Part shown: positions 52,683 to 63,340 of the stretch, in pieces | How the letters are laid out: each line of letters begins with the position of its first letter | Numbering within the stretch: position 1 is the stretch's first letter | Assembly (NCBI GenBank): GCA_037178625.1 | Contig: CM074135.1 | Span: 1,242,001-1,306,000, forward strand | DNA: 64,000 bases | Source: Skeletonema tropicum | Lineage: Eukaryota; Bacillariophyta; Thalassiosirophyceae; Thalassiosirales; Thalassiosiraceae | Reading direction: 5' to 3' | The notes under the pieces: model-generated | What the model saw: the letters and a program-made list of their open reading frames with translations, nothing else | Databases searched by the model: none | What the model was told of the DNA's origin: nothing | Made by a program: the position numbers and the translations under genes

Positions 52683-53757
52683 TTATATAGCTTCAATTCG
52701 TGTAACTAGCTCCCTCAAGAACTCAGCTTGAACTCTTTGTGCCATAGATCCGTTCTCTAGTCCTAAAATTACTGATTCCATTGTCTTCTGTACCTCACTT
52801 ACCAGAGCTTCTTTCTTCACATCGCTTTCAATTCCCTTCCTTATTTCCATTTCCCATTCATTGGTATCAACATGAAGCAACTTTTCTAATAAATCAGATG
52901 CTGCACTGGTTTCTCCTTCTTCAGCTGCAGCCACTACAGCGTCAGCTGCAGCTTGGTCTTCTCCACTGACAGCCGCACCAACATTAGCTTGCAGTCGAAC
53001 ACGAGCACGTGAAATAACTGTTCCAGCATAAATTTGTAGAGCTGTTTGCATGATTGAAACCATACCATCCATTCCATCCTGATAAATTGAGAAACAGGAT
53101 TAGTGACACAACCAATGATGCACCATTCAAGTTTTGCACCCTCCTCCTCTAAAAACTTACCTGATGTGCCTTATTCATCCAAGCATCAATAGTGGAAAGA
53201 AATGCTTCATTCAAACTTTCTTCTTCCAATCCTTCAACTTCCTTCCTCATAGCTTCCACGCGTTCTTTGCTCAAAGGCACCAAAAATTCTCCATCTGGCT
53301 CACTAGCTGCTTTCACAACTTTCTCCACCTCTTTGGCCCGTTCATCTAGCGAGTCTTCAGTCATACTGACAACAGCCTGGATAGTATTCACAAGGTTTTC
53401 TGCCAAAGCACTCAGTTTTTCCTTCTCCATTTCATCTGATGCCTCGTCAGCTCTTTCGGCAATACGCAGGAAGAAGCGCGGAGAGGAAACGACGCGGATG
53501 GCACGAGATACAGCGTTAGGAAGTTCGTACGGTTTGGCATTTGCTAGTTTTGTAATCATATCATCCATCACGGCCAGTTCATTGGCAGTAGGCTCACGTT
53601 GCATTCCTTCAAAACGAGACCTGTCGCGAGGAGCATCGTCTGGGCTGTTGTCGGAGAGGAAACGCTGTGTAGTGCATCTTATCTTTTGGGGGAGATAGGC
53701 TGGCGGAGCAAATCCCAGACACACTGAGAGAGGGGCAATGAGGAGTCCTAATTTCAT
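52683..53757 (-). CDS. Plastid-type protein of unknown function
   Basis: Exons 53757-53161 and 53078-52683 join in phase 0 across an 82-nt intron, giving 330 aa. The N-terminus MKLGLLIAPLSVCLGFAPPAY looks like a signal peptide ending in a diatom plastid motif (GFAP in place of the usual SAFAP) and is followed by a basic Ser/Arg transit-like segment. The rest (residues about 60-330) is entirely helical with heptad-like Leu/Val/Glu patterns and no membrane helices. FEGMQREPTANELAVMDDMI and VVSSPRFFLRIAERADEASDEME look like conserved cores. Similar sequences occur in plastid-bearing organisms as far as I recall, but the name and function are not recalled with confidence. No catalytic motif is seen. 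Confidence 0.8.
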
Positions 53758-54166
53758 TTTGATTGTTGTCTAGTGTGGCTGAATATGTCAAACCGTCGTC
53801 TGCGTTGCCAAGCTATCCCTGTTATAAAATGCAATATGCAAGCCGACAGTATTGTACTACTTGGAACTTGAAGTATTTTAGAAAACCTACGGCTTGCTTG
53901 CCTCGCTTGCCTTCATTTAGCGTGAAAAGTTGGACTTGAAAGAGATGACGTATGCGCCTGCGGGCGGCGGGCCTTCTCCGGCGCCCCCCCCCCTAAGTAC
54001 TTATGTATCAGATTCTAGTTGGATGATTGGGAGAAGATGAGATAAAAGAGGATGGAGGTGTAGAAACTTATCGCAAACAACAGCAGCAGATAAAATGCTA
54101 TGAGCTTGGTTCAGCATTTGGCATAATAGTTACAGAGCTGGATGCAATTCAGACATTCCTATTGCG
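53758..54166. other. Intergenic region
   Basis: About 410 bp upstream of the 52683-53757 gene and downstream of the UIM membrane protein gene. A C-tract of nine lies near 53985. No feature is supported. Confidence 0.5.
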
Positions 54167-55900
54167 TTAATCTTCAAGCAGCAAATCATCTAAATCACCA
54201 TCATCGTCCCAATTATCATCATCTTCGTCTATTGACTCTGCTTTTAGAAGAGTAGAAGATGGAATATTATTTGTCTGTTGCTGCGATGGATCAGTTTTCG
54301 CATACGAAGAGAGCCCCATACCCATTGATTCAAAAATATCATCTGCATCATTGCGTATTGGCTTCGGTTTTGATTTAGGTTCAATTTTTGTCGCCTTTTG
54401 GCCGAAACTACTTATCACTGGTCCCCCTGCACTACTCATCTGCCCCAATAAGTCCTCTATCGTATCAGCAGGTGGAGGTGGAGCAATTTGCTCGAGTTGA
54501 TTATTCTGATTTGTTGACTTCTCTACTGCAAATTCCATTGTTGGAGCCGAGTGTTTGCTAACAGCATCTGCAGGTGGTCTTACAGTTTCACTGCGATCAA
54601 CATTAGCTGGTTCTGATAAACTCATGGCTATTGCCATTGCCAAATCATCCTCCTCAGTCGCATTGTCACCTCCAACACCAGACAATTCCAAGTTTCCACC
54701 CACATCTTCATCGTCCCAACCCCACTCCTCATCAGTTGCCGTGGCAAGCGGAATAGTTTCAGTTCTGCTGCTGCCCGAACCCCCGACGGATGATCCACCT
54801 TCCACAACCGTTGCCATCGAATATCCTCCGCCGCCAATATCTCTACTACTTTCATTCCGACTTTCTGAAAGCCACGATGCCAAATCAGTCAATCCCTTGA
54901 CTACTTCTTCCTGAATGGCGTGTGATACATTCATAGAAGGGTGATCATTCATTCTGTCCATTACACGCCTGCGAAATACCAAGCCCGACGAAAAAAATGC
55001 TGCAAGGAAAAGCACCTGAAGTGTTGATTGAATCATGGTAAAAAAGCTTTCCTCCTCGTCATCCTCATTGTAATTCACAAATGCATTCTCAAGCGGGACT
55101 TGCTGCTGCGGATTAGCCTGTTCCATTGGAGTTACAATGGTATCTACATCGTTGGCATTTTCTTCAACCGTGACCATATTATTATTGCCCCCGTCATTGA
55201 TCTCGTTACCATCAACAGCGTTGCTATTTCCGGTGTTAATATCCTCTGATACTTGGCCTTTGTTCATGTCAATGTTTTCACTCTGATCAAAAGTTCTTGT
55301 ATCACCTGTACTATCCGCGGGTGCTTCATTTTGGATTGTAGATTGGCTTCGATGATATTCCGTTGTTGGATTTTCCTCTCCCATCACCAAAGTAGTATTC
55401 TCTATATTGCCAACTTCGTTATTAGTATCGATTTCCTCAGTGTTGGATGCATTGTCATTTTGTAGCTTCCCGTTAATATCTACGTCTTCATCATTTGTTA
55501 TTATTTCTTCATCATCTCCCTCGGCATCTTCCACCGCTGATACCAGCTGTGTCGGTTTCTCTGTTTCGTCATTATCGAATGTCGAGGTGGCATTTTCAGC
55601 GTTAGTATTGCCTACACTGTCTTCTGCATGGTCGACAATATTATTCTTGCTCTGAATAATATCAATATCGTCGTCATCGTCATCATCAGGCCACTCCTGG
55701 ATATTTTTAGTGTCGCTATCTTTTATTTGCTCAAGTTCTCGCGAAAGAGACGTACTCTCTTGACGATGATTCGCCACTCGAAGCATTGTTGCTGCCTCGA
55801 CATTTGTGATAGCAGCACCACATGAGATGTACAGCGCCAAGCAGCATAATATCAGCAGCAGTGTGTAATTTGTCGCTTGATTTTTCTTAGACAATAGCAT
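54167..55900 (-). CDS. Acidic single-pass membrane protein with a UIM
   Basis: A single exon of 577 aa. The start is a signal peptide (TNYTLLLILCCLALYISCGAAI). Residues about 35-290 are acidic, rich in Asp, Asn, Glu, Thr and Ser, with a run of seven Asp. A hydrophobic helix (residues about 295-315, STLQVLFLAAFFSSGLVF) followed by basic RRRVMDRM sets a type I membrane topology. The cytosolic part contains EEDDLAMAIAMSLSE near residue 415, matching the ubiquitin-interacting motif (E-E-x-x-x-x-A-x-x-x-S-L-x-E). It ends WDDDGDLDDLLLED. A role in ubiquitin-linked sorting or ER-associated handling of cargo is inferred from the UIM and topology only. Family not recognised. Confidence 0.85.
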   Translation of the reverse strand: MLLSKKNQATNYTLLLILCCLALYISCGAAITNVEAATMLRVANHRQESTSLSRELEQIKDSDTKNIQEWPDDDDDDDIDIIQSKNNIVDHAEDSVGNTNAENATSTFDNDETEKPTQLVSAVEDAEGDDEEIITNDEDVDINGKLQNDNASNTEEIDTNNEVGNIENTTLVMGEENPTTEYHRSQSTIQNEAPADSTGDTRTFDQSENIDMNKGQVSEDINTGNSNAVDGNEINDGGNNNMVTVEENANDVDTIVTPMEQANPQQQVPLENAFVNYNEDDEEESFFTMIQSTLQVLFLAAFFSSGLVFRRRVMDRMNDHPSMNVSHAIQEEVVKGLTDLASWLSESRNESSRDIGGGGYSMATVVEGGSSVGGSGSSRTETIPLATATDEEWGWDDEDVGGNLELSGVGGDNATEEDDLAMAIAMSLSEPANVDRSETVRPPADAVSKHSAPTMEFAVEKSTNQNNQLEQIAPPPPADTIEDLLGQMSSAGGPVISSFGQKATKIEPKSKPKPIRNDADDIFESMGMGLSSYAKTDPSQQQTNNIPSSTLLKAESIDEDDDNWDDDGDLDDLLLED

Positions 55901-56387
55901 GATAGTGATGGGTGAAATGGATTACTCTGTTGATGCAAAGCCCTTCTCGGATTTATTTGCCACTTTATTCTTAGGTATTGTAATGATGTGTAGGCTATGA
56001 AGTATGGCTTTGCAAACTGCAAACGGCGGTCATTGCAGGGCTCTCTCTCTAGTCTCTCTATCTCCTCTTGCAGTCCTCTACATAGCTCCTAGCTCTCGTC
56101 GTGTCTCGTGTCGTCTCTCTCTCGAGATGAGGAGCGAGCGAGCCTTTTGCATTTTGGACGGACAGACCGTTATTTATGAGACATGTTACTTCTGTTACCA
56201 ATACTTGTTACTTGTTACAATCATCGACCATGCGCTGCCAACCTGCCACCTGCCATCAAACCAGCATCAAACCATAAAGCAACACGCCGACGACCATGTC
56301 GATAGATCTGCTGGCTCTAGCGACAATAGCCAACCGCCCAACTCACCAAGCTAGAATTATCTATCAACCAATCAGCATGCAGCAACA
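55901..56387. promoter_or_regulatory. Divergent intergenic region with CT tract
   Basis: About 490 bp between start codons of the UIM membrane protein (minus) and the AAA ATPase (plus). A CT-rich tract (56040-56130, TCTCTCTCTAGTCTCTC and TCTCTCTCTCGAGA) sits in the middle and may act as promoter initiator or nucleosome-free element. That role is an inference. Confidence 0.5.
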
Positions 56388-59300
56388 ATGAGTGGTGATT
56401 GCGTAGTACTCAACCTAAAGCCACCACCAGCGTCAGCACCGTCTTCATCATCAGCCATCAATAAGAGCGCTCAAGAAGAAACGAACTGCATAGATGGGAA
56501 GACGGCCTCCATAAGTTTAGCTGATGCACAAAGCGTCGACATTAGGGATGGCGAGGCAGCGTTGATTATTCGAGTCTCATCATCATCATCATCAGCCCTT
56601 TCTCCGGAGCAAAGTGGCGTTACACATCATCATGATAACTTTGCCTCCTCGACATGTCGGGTTCGAGTGTCAGCGTCATCAATAACGCAACGAACTGGGA
56701 CACAATCACCACCGAAACAAAAAAGAGAAGTTGCTGTTACACAAGGGAATGTTCAGATATCACCACTCTCTCTGTATCAGCATTTCTTAGTCGGTGTTGT
56801 TACAAGCGACAATAATGCAACAATCAAAGGCAATAAGAAAGAAGAGGTAATAGTCGCATCACCCACTCCGAAAGCTTCATCATCGGTATCATTTACTTCA
56901 CCATCAAAATCGGGCTTTTCCTTTGCGAAAGGAGGTGGAGGCGATAAACTTATATCTCCACAGACAGCTGCAAAGACTCCTCCATCAAAATCAGGCTTCT
57001 CCTTTGCCAAAGGTGGAGGTGGAGATAAGCTTACATCTCCGCAAGCATCTGGCTCAAAATCGAGCTTCTCCTTTGCCAAAGGTGGTGGAGGAGACAAGCT
57101 TATATCTCCACAACAATCGGCCTCAAAATCGAGCTTCTCCTTTGCCAAAGGTGGCGGAGGAGACAAGCTAACATCTCCACAATCAGCTTCCAAAACTCCT
57201 CCGACTAGACATACTTCGACAGCTTCTTCTGCAAAACTAAAACAGGCTGGAGGAAAAGTTCTATTGTTGCCGATAACTTCCATGACGAAACAGCAGCGTG
57301 GAGCCATATGCCCTAATGCAAGCGAGTTGACGATATGCCATACATCCCCAGATGTAAAAACTGATGATTCTAGTAGCAATGTGATAAAAATGCTCATCAG
57401 GTCTAAGTACCAAGGATGTTACATTAATGCACCATCTACTCGACAACATGATTTGGAGACCAAAATACTCAATCAACCATTGGCAACTGCATTTGAAACA
57501 ATATCTATTTCGTTCAAAGGACAATTACAATCTTTCTATATCGTAGGCGCAACTGCAAAGTCGGGCGCAGGGCAAAATGAAGCTGAAAATGAGGAACACT
57601 TATTAACTGCATTCAACAACCTCAGCATTTCGAGCGACGAAGGTGACAATACTAGTGCGCAAAGCACGTTTCTGAAGTTTATAGAGCAAAAGAAGGCAGA
57701 TAATACTGCAGCTGCATACAGAATCACAGCTAAAACAAAAATAGACCTGATATCATCTCTGGATGAAGTAGGGACGATAAAAGAATCTCGATGTGATGTC
57801 ATGAGCCCTGACAAATCAACCACTCGCCCATTATCACGACTCTGCGCAGGACTTGACAATATTCTGTCCAAGATCAACGATACTCTACTTCCACCACTGA
57901 TACACCCGACTTTGTTCCCCGCCGATGGGCCTCTGCGACCTCCTAAAGGGGTTTTACTTTTTGGACCACCGGGGGTAGGGAAATCGTGTTTGGCAGCACA
58001 AGTTGCGTTGAACTTCCGCACCACAAATGACGTCTTTGTCAGAAGCGTGAATTGTGCCGATATCTTATCAGATACGGCAGTCGTAGGCGAGGCAGAGAAA
58101 ACACTCACAGAAATATTCAAAGAGGCTGAAAGAAATGCACTTCCAAATGGTTCTTTGGTAGTGTTGGATGATGTTCATTTGATTTGTCCACGTAGAGGAG
58201 AGGCGAAGGGATCTGATCAAATTGCAGGAACGCTCCTTGCTTTGCTCGATGGAATAAATCCAAATCAAAGACGTAACAGGAAATCAAATGAAAACGGAGG
58301 CCTTGTTATACTGGCAGTCACAACTGATCCTTCATCGCTTGATCCAGCGTTACGACGACCAGGGCGACTTGACGTTGAAATAGAAGTACCAGTTCCAGAC
58401 GAAACAGCAAAAAGTGAAATTCTATCACATTACTTCTCGCAGTTTCAAGCCGATACCGTTGTTAATGTAAGTGCTGATGATATTACAAAGTTGGCTCGTC
58501 TTGCTAAAGGCTTTACAGGCGCTGACTGCAAACTCGCAGTGAAAGAGGCGGTGAGGAACGCCTTTTTTCGAAATGCGTCCAATGAAATCGACACATCCAA
58601 GACTTCTATCAAATTCTCTGACTTGGATCACGCCATCCGTATTACGAAACCATCTGCAATCAAGTCTGTAGCTGTTGAGATACCACACGTGTCGTGGTCT
58701 GATATTGGTGGGATGGATCACGTCAAATTGATTCTCAAAGAATCTATCGAGCTCCCTCTAACACACCCTCACTTGTTCGAAATGATGAAGGTTCCACCAC
58801 CTCGTGGGATCTTACTTTATGGGCCACCCGGTTGTAGCAAGACATTGATGGCTCGCGCGATAGCAACAAGTGGCAACATGAACTTCCTTGCAGTTAAAGG
58901 ACCAGAGTTGCTCAGTAAATGGCTCGGAGAAAGTGAGCGAGCCCTTGCTTCTCTATTCCGAAGGGCTCGGTTGGCAAGTCCGTCGGTTATCTTCTTCGAC
59001 GAATTGGATGCGATTGCTCAAAAAAGAGGGAGCAGCGGTGGCAGTGGTGGTGACAGATTACTTTCCCAGCTATTGACAGAGTTAGATGGAGTTTCTTCTG
59101 ATGGACATTCCTCTGGAGTTGTGATTGTAGGCGCAACCAACCGCCCTGATATATTGGATCCTGCCCTCACACGGCCTGGGCGCATGGATAGAAAGATTTA
59201 TGTTGGCCTTCCCAACGCCAAGGGCCGAGAGTCAATTTTTGGCATTGGTCTGAAAGGGAAAAGATGTCACGAAGATGTTGATGTTGCCAAAATCGCCAGT

Positions 59301-59504
59301 GACGATATCTCGCATGGGTACACAGGCGCAGAAATAGTTTCCATTTGTCGTGATGCAGCACTTCTTGCGATCGGGGAAATGGACGATGGAAACCTGGAAC
59401 CACCACAGATCCGGCTTGGTCATATGCTCGAAGCAATAAAAAACTTGAAACCACGAACTACCTCAGAGATGCTACACTTTTATGACTCTTATGGGAGGAA
59501 GTAA
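56388..59504 (+). CDS. AFG2: AFG2/Drg1 (SPATA5)-type AAA ATPase with N-terminal FG-like repeats
   Basis: A single exon of 1038 aa. The N-terminal ~160 residues are Ser-rich. Residues about 173-268 are four near-identical repeats of SKSxFSFAKGGGGDKLxSPQ. Two AAA domains follow. AAA1 has GPPGVGKS near residue 527, Walker B VVLDDVH (where VFIDEID is usual) and TDPSSLDPALRRPGRLD. AAA2 has GPPGCSKT near residue 815, FFDELDAI and TNRPDILDPALTRPGRMD. The GPPGCSKT form is diagnostic of AFG2/Drg1, which releases Rlp24 from pre-60S ribosomes. AAA1 with DDV in place of DEx keeps one Asp only, so its hydrolysis is uncertain. A repeat-bearing N-terminus is unusual for the family. Confidence 0.92.
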   Translation: MSGDCVVLNLKPPPASAPSSSSAINKSAQEETNCIDGKTASISLADAQSVDIRDGEAALIIRVSSSSSSALSPEQSGVTHHHDNFASSTCRVRVSASSITQRTGTQSPPKQKREVAVTQGNVQISPLSLYQHFLVGVVTSDNNATIKGNKKEEVIVASPTPKASSSVSFTSPSKSGFSFAKGGGGDKLISPQTAAKTPPSKSGFSFAKGGGGDKLTSPQASGSKSSFSFAKGGGGDKLISPQQSASKSSFSFAKGGGGDKLTSPQSASKTPPTRHTSTASSAKLKQAGGKVLLLPITSMTKQQRGAICPNASELTICHTSPDVKTDDSSSNVIKMLIRSKYQGCYINAPSTRQHDLETKILNQPLATAFETISISFKGQLQSFYIVGATAKSGAGQNEAENEEHLLTAFNNLSISSDEGDNTSAQSTFLKFIEQKKADNTAAAYRITAKTKIDLISSLDEVGTIKESRCDVMSPDKSTTRPLSRLCAGLDNILSKINDTLLPPLIHPTLFPADGPLRPPKGVLLFGPPGVGKSCLAAQVALNFRTTNDVFVRSVNCADILSDTAVVGEAEKTLTEIFKEAERNALPNGSLVVLDDVHLICPRRGEAKGSDQIAGTLLALLDGINPNQRRNRKSNENGGLVILAVTTDPSSLDPALRRPGRLDVEIEVPVPDETAKSEILSHYFSQFQADTVVNVSADDITKLARLAKGFTGADCKLAVKEAVRNAFFRNASNEIDTSKTSIKFSDLDHAIRITKPSAIKSVAVEIPHVSWSDIGGMDHVKLILKESIELPLTHPHLFEMMKVPPPRGILLYGPPGCSKTLMARAIATSGNMNFLAVKGPELLSKWLGESERALASLFRRARLASPSVIFFDELDAIAQKRGSSGGSGGDRLLSQLLTELDGVSSDGHSSGVVIVGATNRPDILDPALTRPGRMDRKIYVGLPNAKGRESIFGIGLKGKRCHEDVDVAKIASDDISHGYTGAEIVSICRDAALLAIGEMDDGNLEPPQIRLGHMLEAIKNLKPRTTSEMLHFYDSYGRK
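56904..57190. repeat. In-gene minisatellite, four ~60-72-bp units
   Basis: Coding repeats within the AFG2 gene. Each unit contains TTCTCCTTTGCCAAAGG.GG.GGAGG and GATAAGCTT.CATCTCC-like sequence. Units differ mainly at third positions and keep the frame and protein sequence. Confidence 0.9.
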
Positions 59505-59523
59505 CCTAAAAAATTTCAAGTTA

Positions 59524-62500
59524 TTATAATATACAGTTAACATTTTCATCTCTTCGACTGCAGAAGTGAGAAAATACTTGTGATCTTATCTGTAGCCACT
59601 TCGACATGAAGTCAGCTGGTGCGACTTCTCCTCTCAAGGCTTCGATCAAAATGATTGTATCAGAAAATTCGTCGTCTACATTCACTGATTGGATGTCGCC
59701 TTTCAGCTGATGCAGCTTATCCCATATTACAGGCCATTTGTCCTTCATAGATTCCCTACTACTACTATCATTCTTGACACACAGATGATCGATCGTTTTG
59801 AGATCAGCTAATATTTCAGCAGGTGAAATTATTGTCAGATCACGTAGGTTTTCGATGGACGCGATTCGAGACATTTCTTCATCAGATTCATTGCTAGCTT
59901 CAGATGCTCGAGGAAAGCGCTTAGTCCACAAAGGGGACACCATTTCTCTTACACTTATACCCCGTAGAGGAACTTTAGGCATATACCCGTGAGCTCTCGA
60001 ATTGTATAAAGCTAAATCGTCAGGAGAATCGTTTGCCGAGCGCACCAATGCAAGCATGCGCCGTTCTTGTGATGGGTCGAGCTCGCTGCGGATACGCTTT
60101 ATGCACTCTGATCCCGATATTGTTTCATGATCGGAGAGAGTCGATCCCCCCATTTCTAGGTTTTCATCTGCTATTAGAAAAATAAGATCATCAGGATGAC
60201 GTTTGACAAAACTAACAATAAATTCGACGAAACCGGATATTTCATCTCTGTTGTGCCCAAGAATGACCTGGTGATTCTCATGAATTCCCGCATGTATGAA
60301 GAAACGCCTCAGTAACTTCCTCTGGATCTTCGAATCATCAATTGCAATACCCCACACCCCTGGCGGTAAATGGAAAGTGCCCACATCGCATGATGGTGCG
60401 TCGTAGACCTTGACTGGTGCTTGGAATGTAAAAACTGTACGAGTCTCTTCGAAATGTATATCCACACTTCCATCAAGAATCTTGGCACATTTCCGTATGA
60501 TCCAAGCACCATCACCAGCAGAATGAGAGAACTTTCCTGGGTCAGTGTCTTTGTGTAGACGAATGCCATGAGAAAAAACGAGTTCACTTGCGCGGCTTCC
60601 TAGTGCCATCAGTTTCTCGTGTCCAGGTCCAGGCAAGTTTATGACATCCATCTTGAAATAACCCGTTTCTGAATCATATGTGGCCTCTACAGTAATGTTG
60701 CCTCCTTTTTTACCATACTTAATTGCATTTCGGATTGCATTCCCATATATGCATTTGAATAAACCTTGATCTGATAAGAAAATAGGCAAAGGAGAGGGCT
60801 TACAAATAACCGTAAATTGATCATTCTTCGCGTGAAAGCCTCTCAATTGGGATAGAACATAATTCACGTCAATACGTTCCATCCTAGGTACATACATTTC
60901 ATGAATAACATCCCTTGCCATCTGAATATCGCAACGTCAAAGTAAGTGAGGGACCGAAGCAGGCATGTAAACAAGAAAGAGATTAAGAACACGTACCGTC
61001 TCAGCAAGAACAATATCCAAAACTTCGTGCAGTGTCCGATCCAATTCAGAGACATTTTCAACTCGGCTTGCTACACTCTCTTCTGATATGAGCATGTCAT
61101 GCTTGGTAGCTTTTTGAAACAGATTGAAATCATTAGAAATCTGCTCCCGGACATTGCCACAAATCTCGATTGCAGCAAGAAGACCATTCTTAACCTCATG
61201 CCTAGTGAAACGGTTAGCCTCAGCATCCTTTTGGCGAGCGGTTGTTTCAAACACAAAACGTTTCTCTGCTTCAAATCTTCGATACCTCTCAGAAACATCC
61301 CTGATAACAATTACAACAGCATTCTCTTCTAGCCTCGTTAACTTCACCTCAAATTTTGTTCGTGAGCTCCCAGCCTGTAAAATGGCATCATGCTCAAACA
61401 CTAACTCGTCCTTGGTCGTTCTCCACGCACGAGATAACATATGCACGAATGAAATTGCACGTGGAGTCATAGGATCACTCCGTTTGAGAGACTCATATTT
61501 CTTGGTTATTCTAGCCGAGTGGAGATCAATATCAGCAAAGTCTGCCTTCTGAATAATTCTCATTCCAATCCCATATAAATCTTTTGGGCTTACCTTCGAA
61601 CAATCAGTAATGGAGTCTCTTCTATTATTTGTTGTATTGATGTTGCCAATTTCTAAGAGAATGGCACTGATGTTGTCAATATTTACTTCTTGCCGGGAAA
61701 TCAGTGCTGGCTGGAAGAAAGACGGACTAATCATTGTAGACACGTTTCCGGAAGCCTTCTTAACGGATATAGCAATTGTATCTGATGAATTTTCCCAGAC
61801 CACACTCATAGTATTTCTGAGTTCCGCTAAACGACGATTGGCACGTTTTGCTTCGTCAAAAGCCGTGACATGTGCCTCTAAAATGAGTGCCATGTAAAGA
61901 ATTTTGGCAACCAAGTCCATAAAGCACTCCCCAAGCATTGTTGCAGCGGGGTCGTGAAATAATGTCCACCTCTTTGGGACATAAAAATGACCCGCAGAAG
62001 TGACGAAATATACAAGTGTAATCCCAGTCCACGCTACGCAACACATTCCGTGAAGAGATAACGACAGGCGAGCACGGTCATACAGCTCAATTTCATCAAC
62101 ACTCCTCCCCCTCTTTGCAGTTCTGAACAATCTCCTCTTTTCATAGTAGCGAAAAATAATTGTCAAATAGAAAGAGCAACTGACGAACATGGTCACTGAC
62201 CATACAATCAAGTTGTCGCAGAAAGGAAATAAGAACCCGCAGAAAGTAGAAATTGACTCTAGTGCTGAAACAATAATCTTCTTCTTCCACGGTTGAGTAA
62301 GCTTCTCTCCATCAAATTCAGGAGCATCAATACATTCCGTCATGAGAGTCATCAGGCCAGCCAGTGGGGTCCACTCACACCAGCGTATCAAATGCACCCT
62401 ACTCTTGAGTATAGGATCAATTAACACTGGGACTGGAAATGACACCATAATGATCATCGTTGCCACTGCAATCATTTGGACAACTAACCCCCCAGCCAAA

Positions 62501-62820
62501 ATACCCGAGATTTGTAGAGAACCAATCATGGATCGCCGATGTCTTGATTCCAAGGATGGCGCTGCACTACCAAACAAATTCATTTCCCAAAATAACGGTC
62601 CATGTTTCATTGTGACAGCAGTAGAGAGGATTGATAGTTCAACTAGTGCTGCATTTCTCTCAGTCCCTTCGAGCCACTGTATCTGCTCCGGTGGAGTTAT
62701 CCAATAGGCAAAAAAGATGAGCCCAACCCACGTAATGACGGAGTATGTCGATGCTCGAAAGAGGAGAGCGTCCACATTTGCCACGTCGTCGTCAAGCGAG
62801 ATGACGCTGAGAGGGTCCAC
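59524..62820 (-). CDS. Hybrid sensor histidine kinase (multi-pass membrane, PAS, HisKA/HATPase, REC, Hpt); N-terminal exon(s) unresolved
   Basis: Exons 62820-60997 and 60921-59524 join in phase 0 across a 75-nt GTACGT...TTCAG intron, giving at least 1073 aa. The frame at 62820 begins with a GTG and must receive an upstream exon. At least five membrane helices lie in residues about 20-340. A PAS-like segment ends IRDVSERYRRFEAE near 525. The H-box is FTRHEVKNG, with the phospho-accepting His. Exon 2 gives the N-box GNAIRNAIKYG and a GDGAWIIRK in place of a classic G box. A REC domain follows: IAIDDSK acid pair, phospho-acceptor Asp in LIADENLE, VRSANDS and GYMPK Lys. The last 90 residues contain LHQLKGD, an Hpt motif with its His. 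So a full His-Asp-His relay lies in one protein. Confidence 0.85.
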
Positions 62821-63340
62821 AATACCTTGCTTTGGTGATGATGTACATTCGATTTGATTTGCGCAGGAGGGAGTCTTTCACTCGACAATTTTTTTCACCA
62901 ACTGCAAGTTTGGCATTATCTGCAACCTCTTTGGTGCTTCTATTGGCAGGAGATGAGCGTGGGGCATTGTTTGTCAGTATTTTGCTGCTGCTGTTGCTAC
63001 TGCTGTTGGGATTGCTAGTAGTAGCATCGTTCAAGTCAACTTCGAGATGAGACACGCTTGATTTCATGTTCAACAAAGTCTGCCACGTCGAATTGTGTCC
63101 GCTCCAGAGCATATTCTTTCCCATTGGCGTCATTTTCACTTTCAACTGCATCTTCATCATCTAGCAGCGGGACCACTTCATTGTCTCTCGGGGTGTCATC
63201 AGTGCTTTTGTTCGAATGCACTGGCGTATCTGAGGAGGCCTCCACAGCGTCGTCTGCGTCATCCTTATTTGGACCATCTTTGCTGCCCTAGGAGTATTTT
63301 CCACTGTCGAGACTTCCGCCATTGCTCGTTTATAATATTT
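62821..63340 (-). CDS. Probable 5' exon region of the hybrid histidine kinase gene, model unresolved
   Basis: Coding-like sequence upstream of the kinase body lies in shifting frames. An ATG-started frame (MAEVSTVENTP) is followed by an acidic stretch in another frame (63245-63036, DDADDAVEASSDTP..., ending RVSSRS). A third stretch (63160-62792) holds VSHLEVDLNDATTSNPNSSS and leads to KLAVGEKNCR. A 52-nt GTGAAAG...CCAAAG intron could join the last to the kinase body in frame as KNCR|QGIVDPLS. The other joins need an intron or frameshift I could not fix. The composition suits a soluble cytosolic N-terminus. Treat coordinates as approximate. Confidence 0.35.

Noticed and set aside
61099..61552. 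Plus-strand ORFs of 77 and 142 codons
   Set aside because: They are antisense to the PAS/histidine kinase coding sequence, with no independent support.
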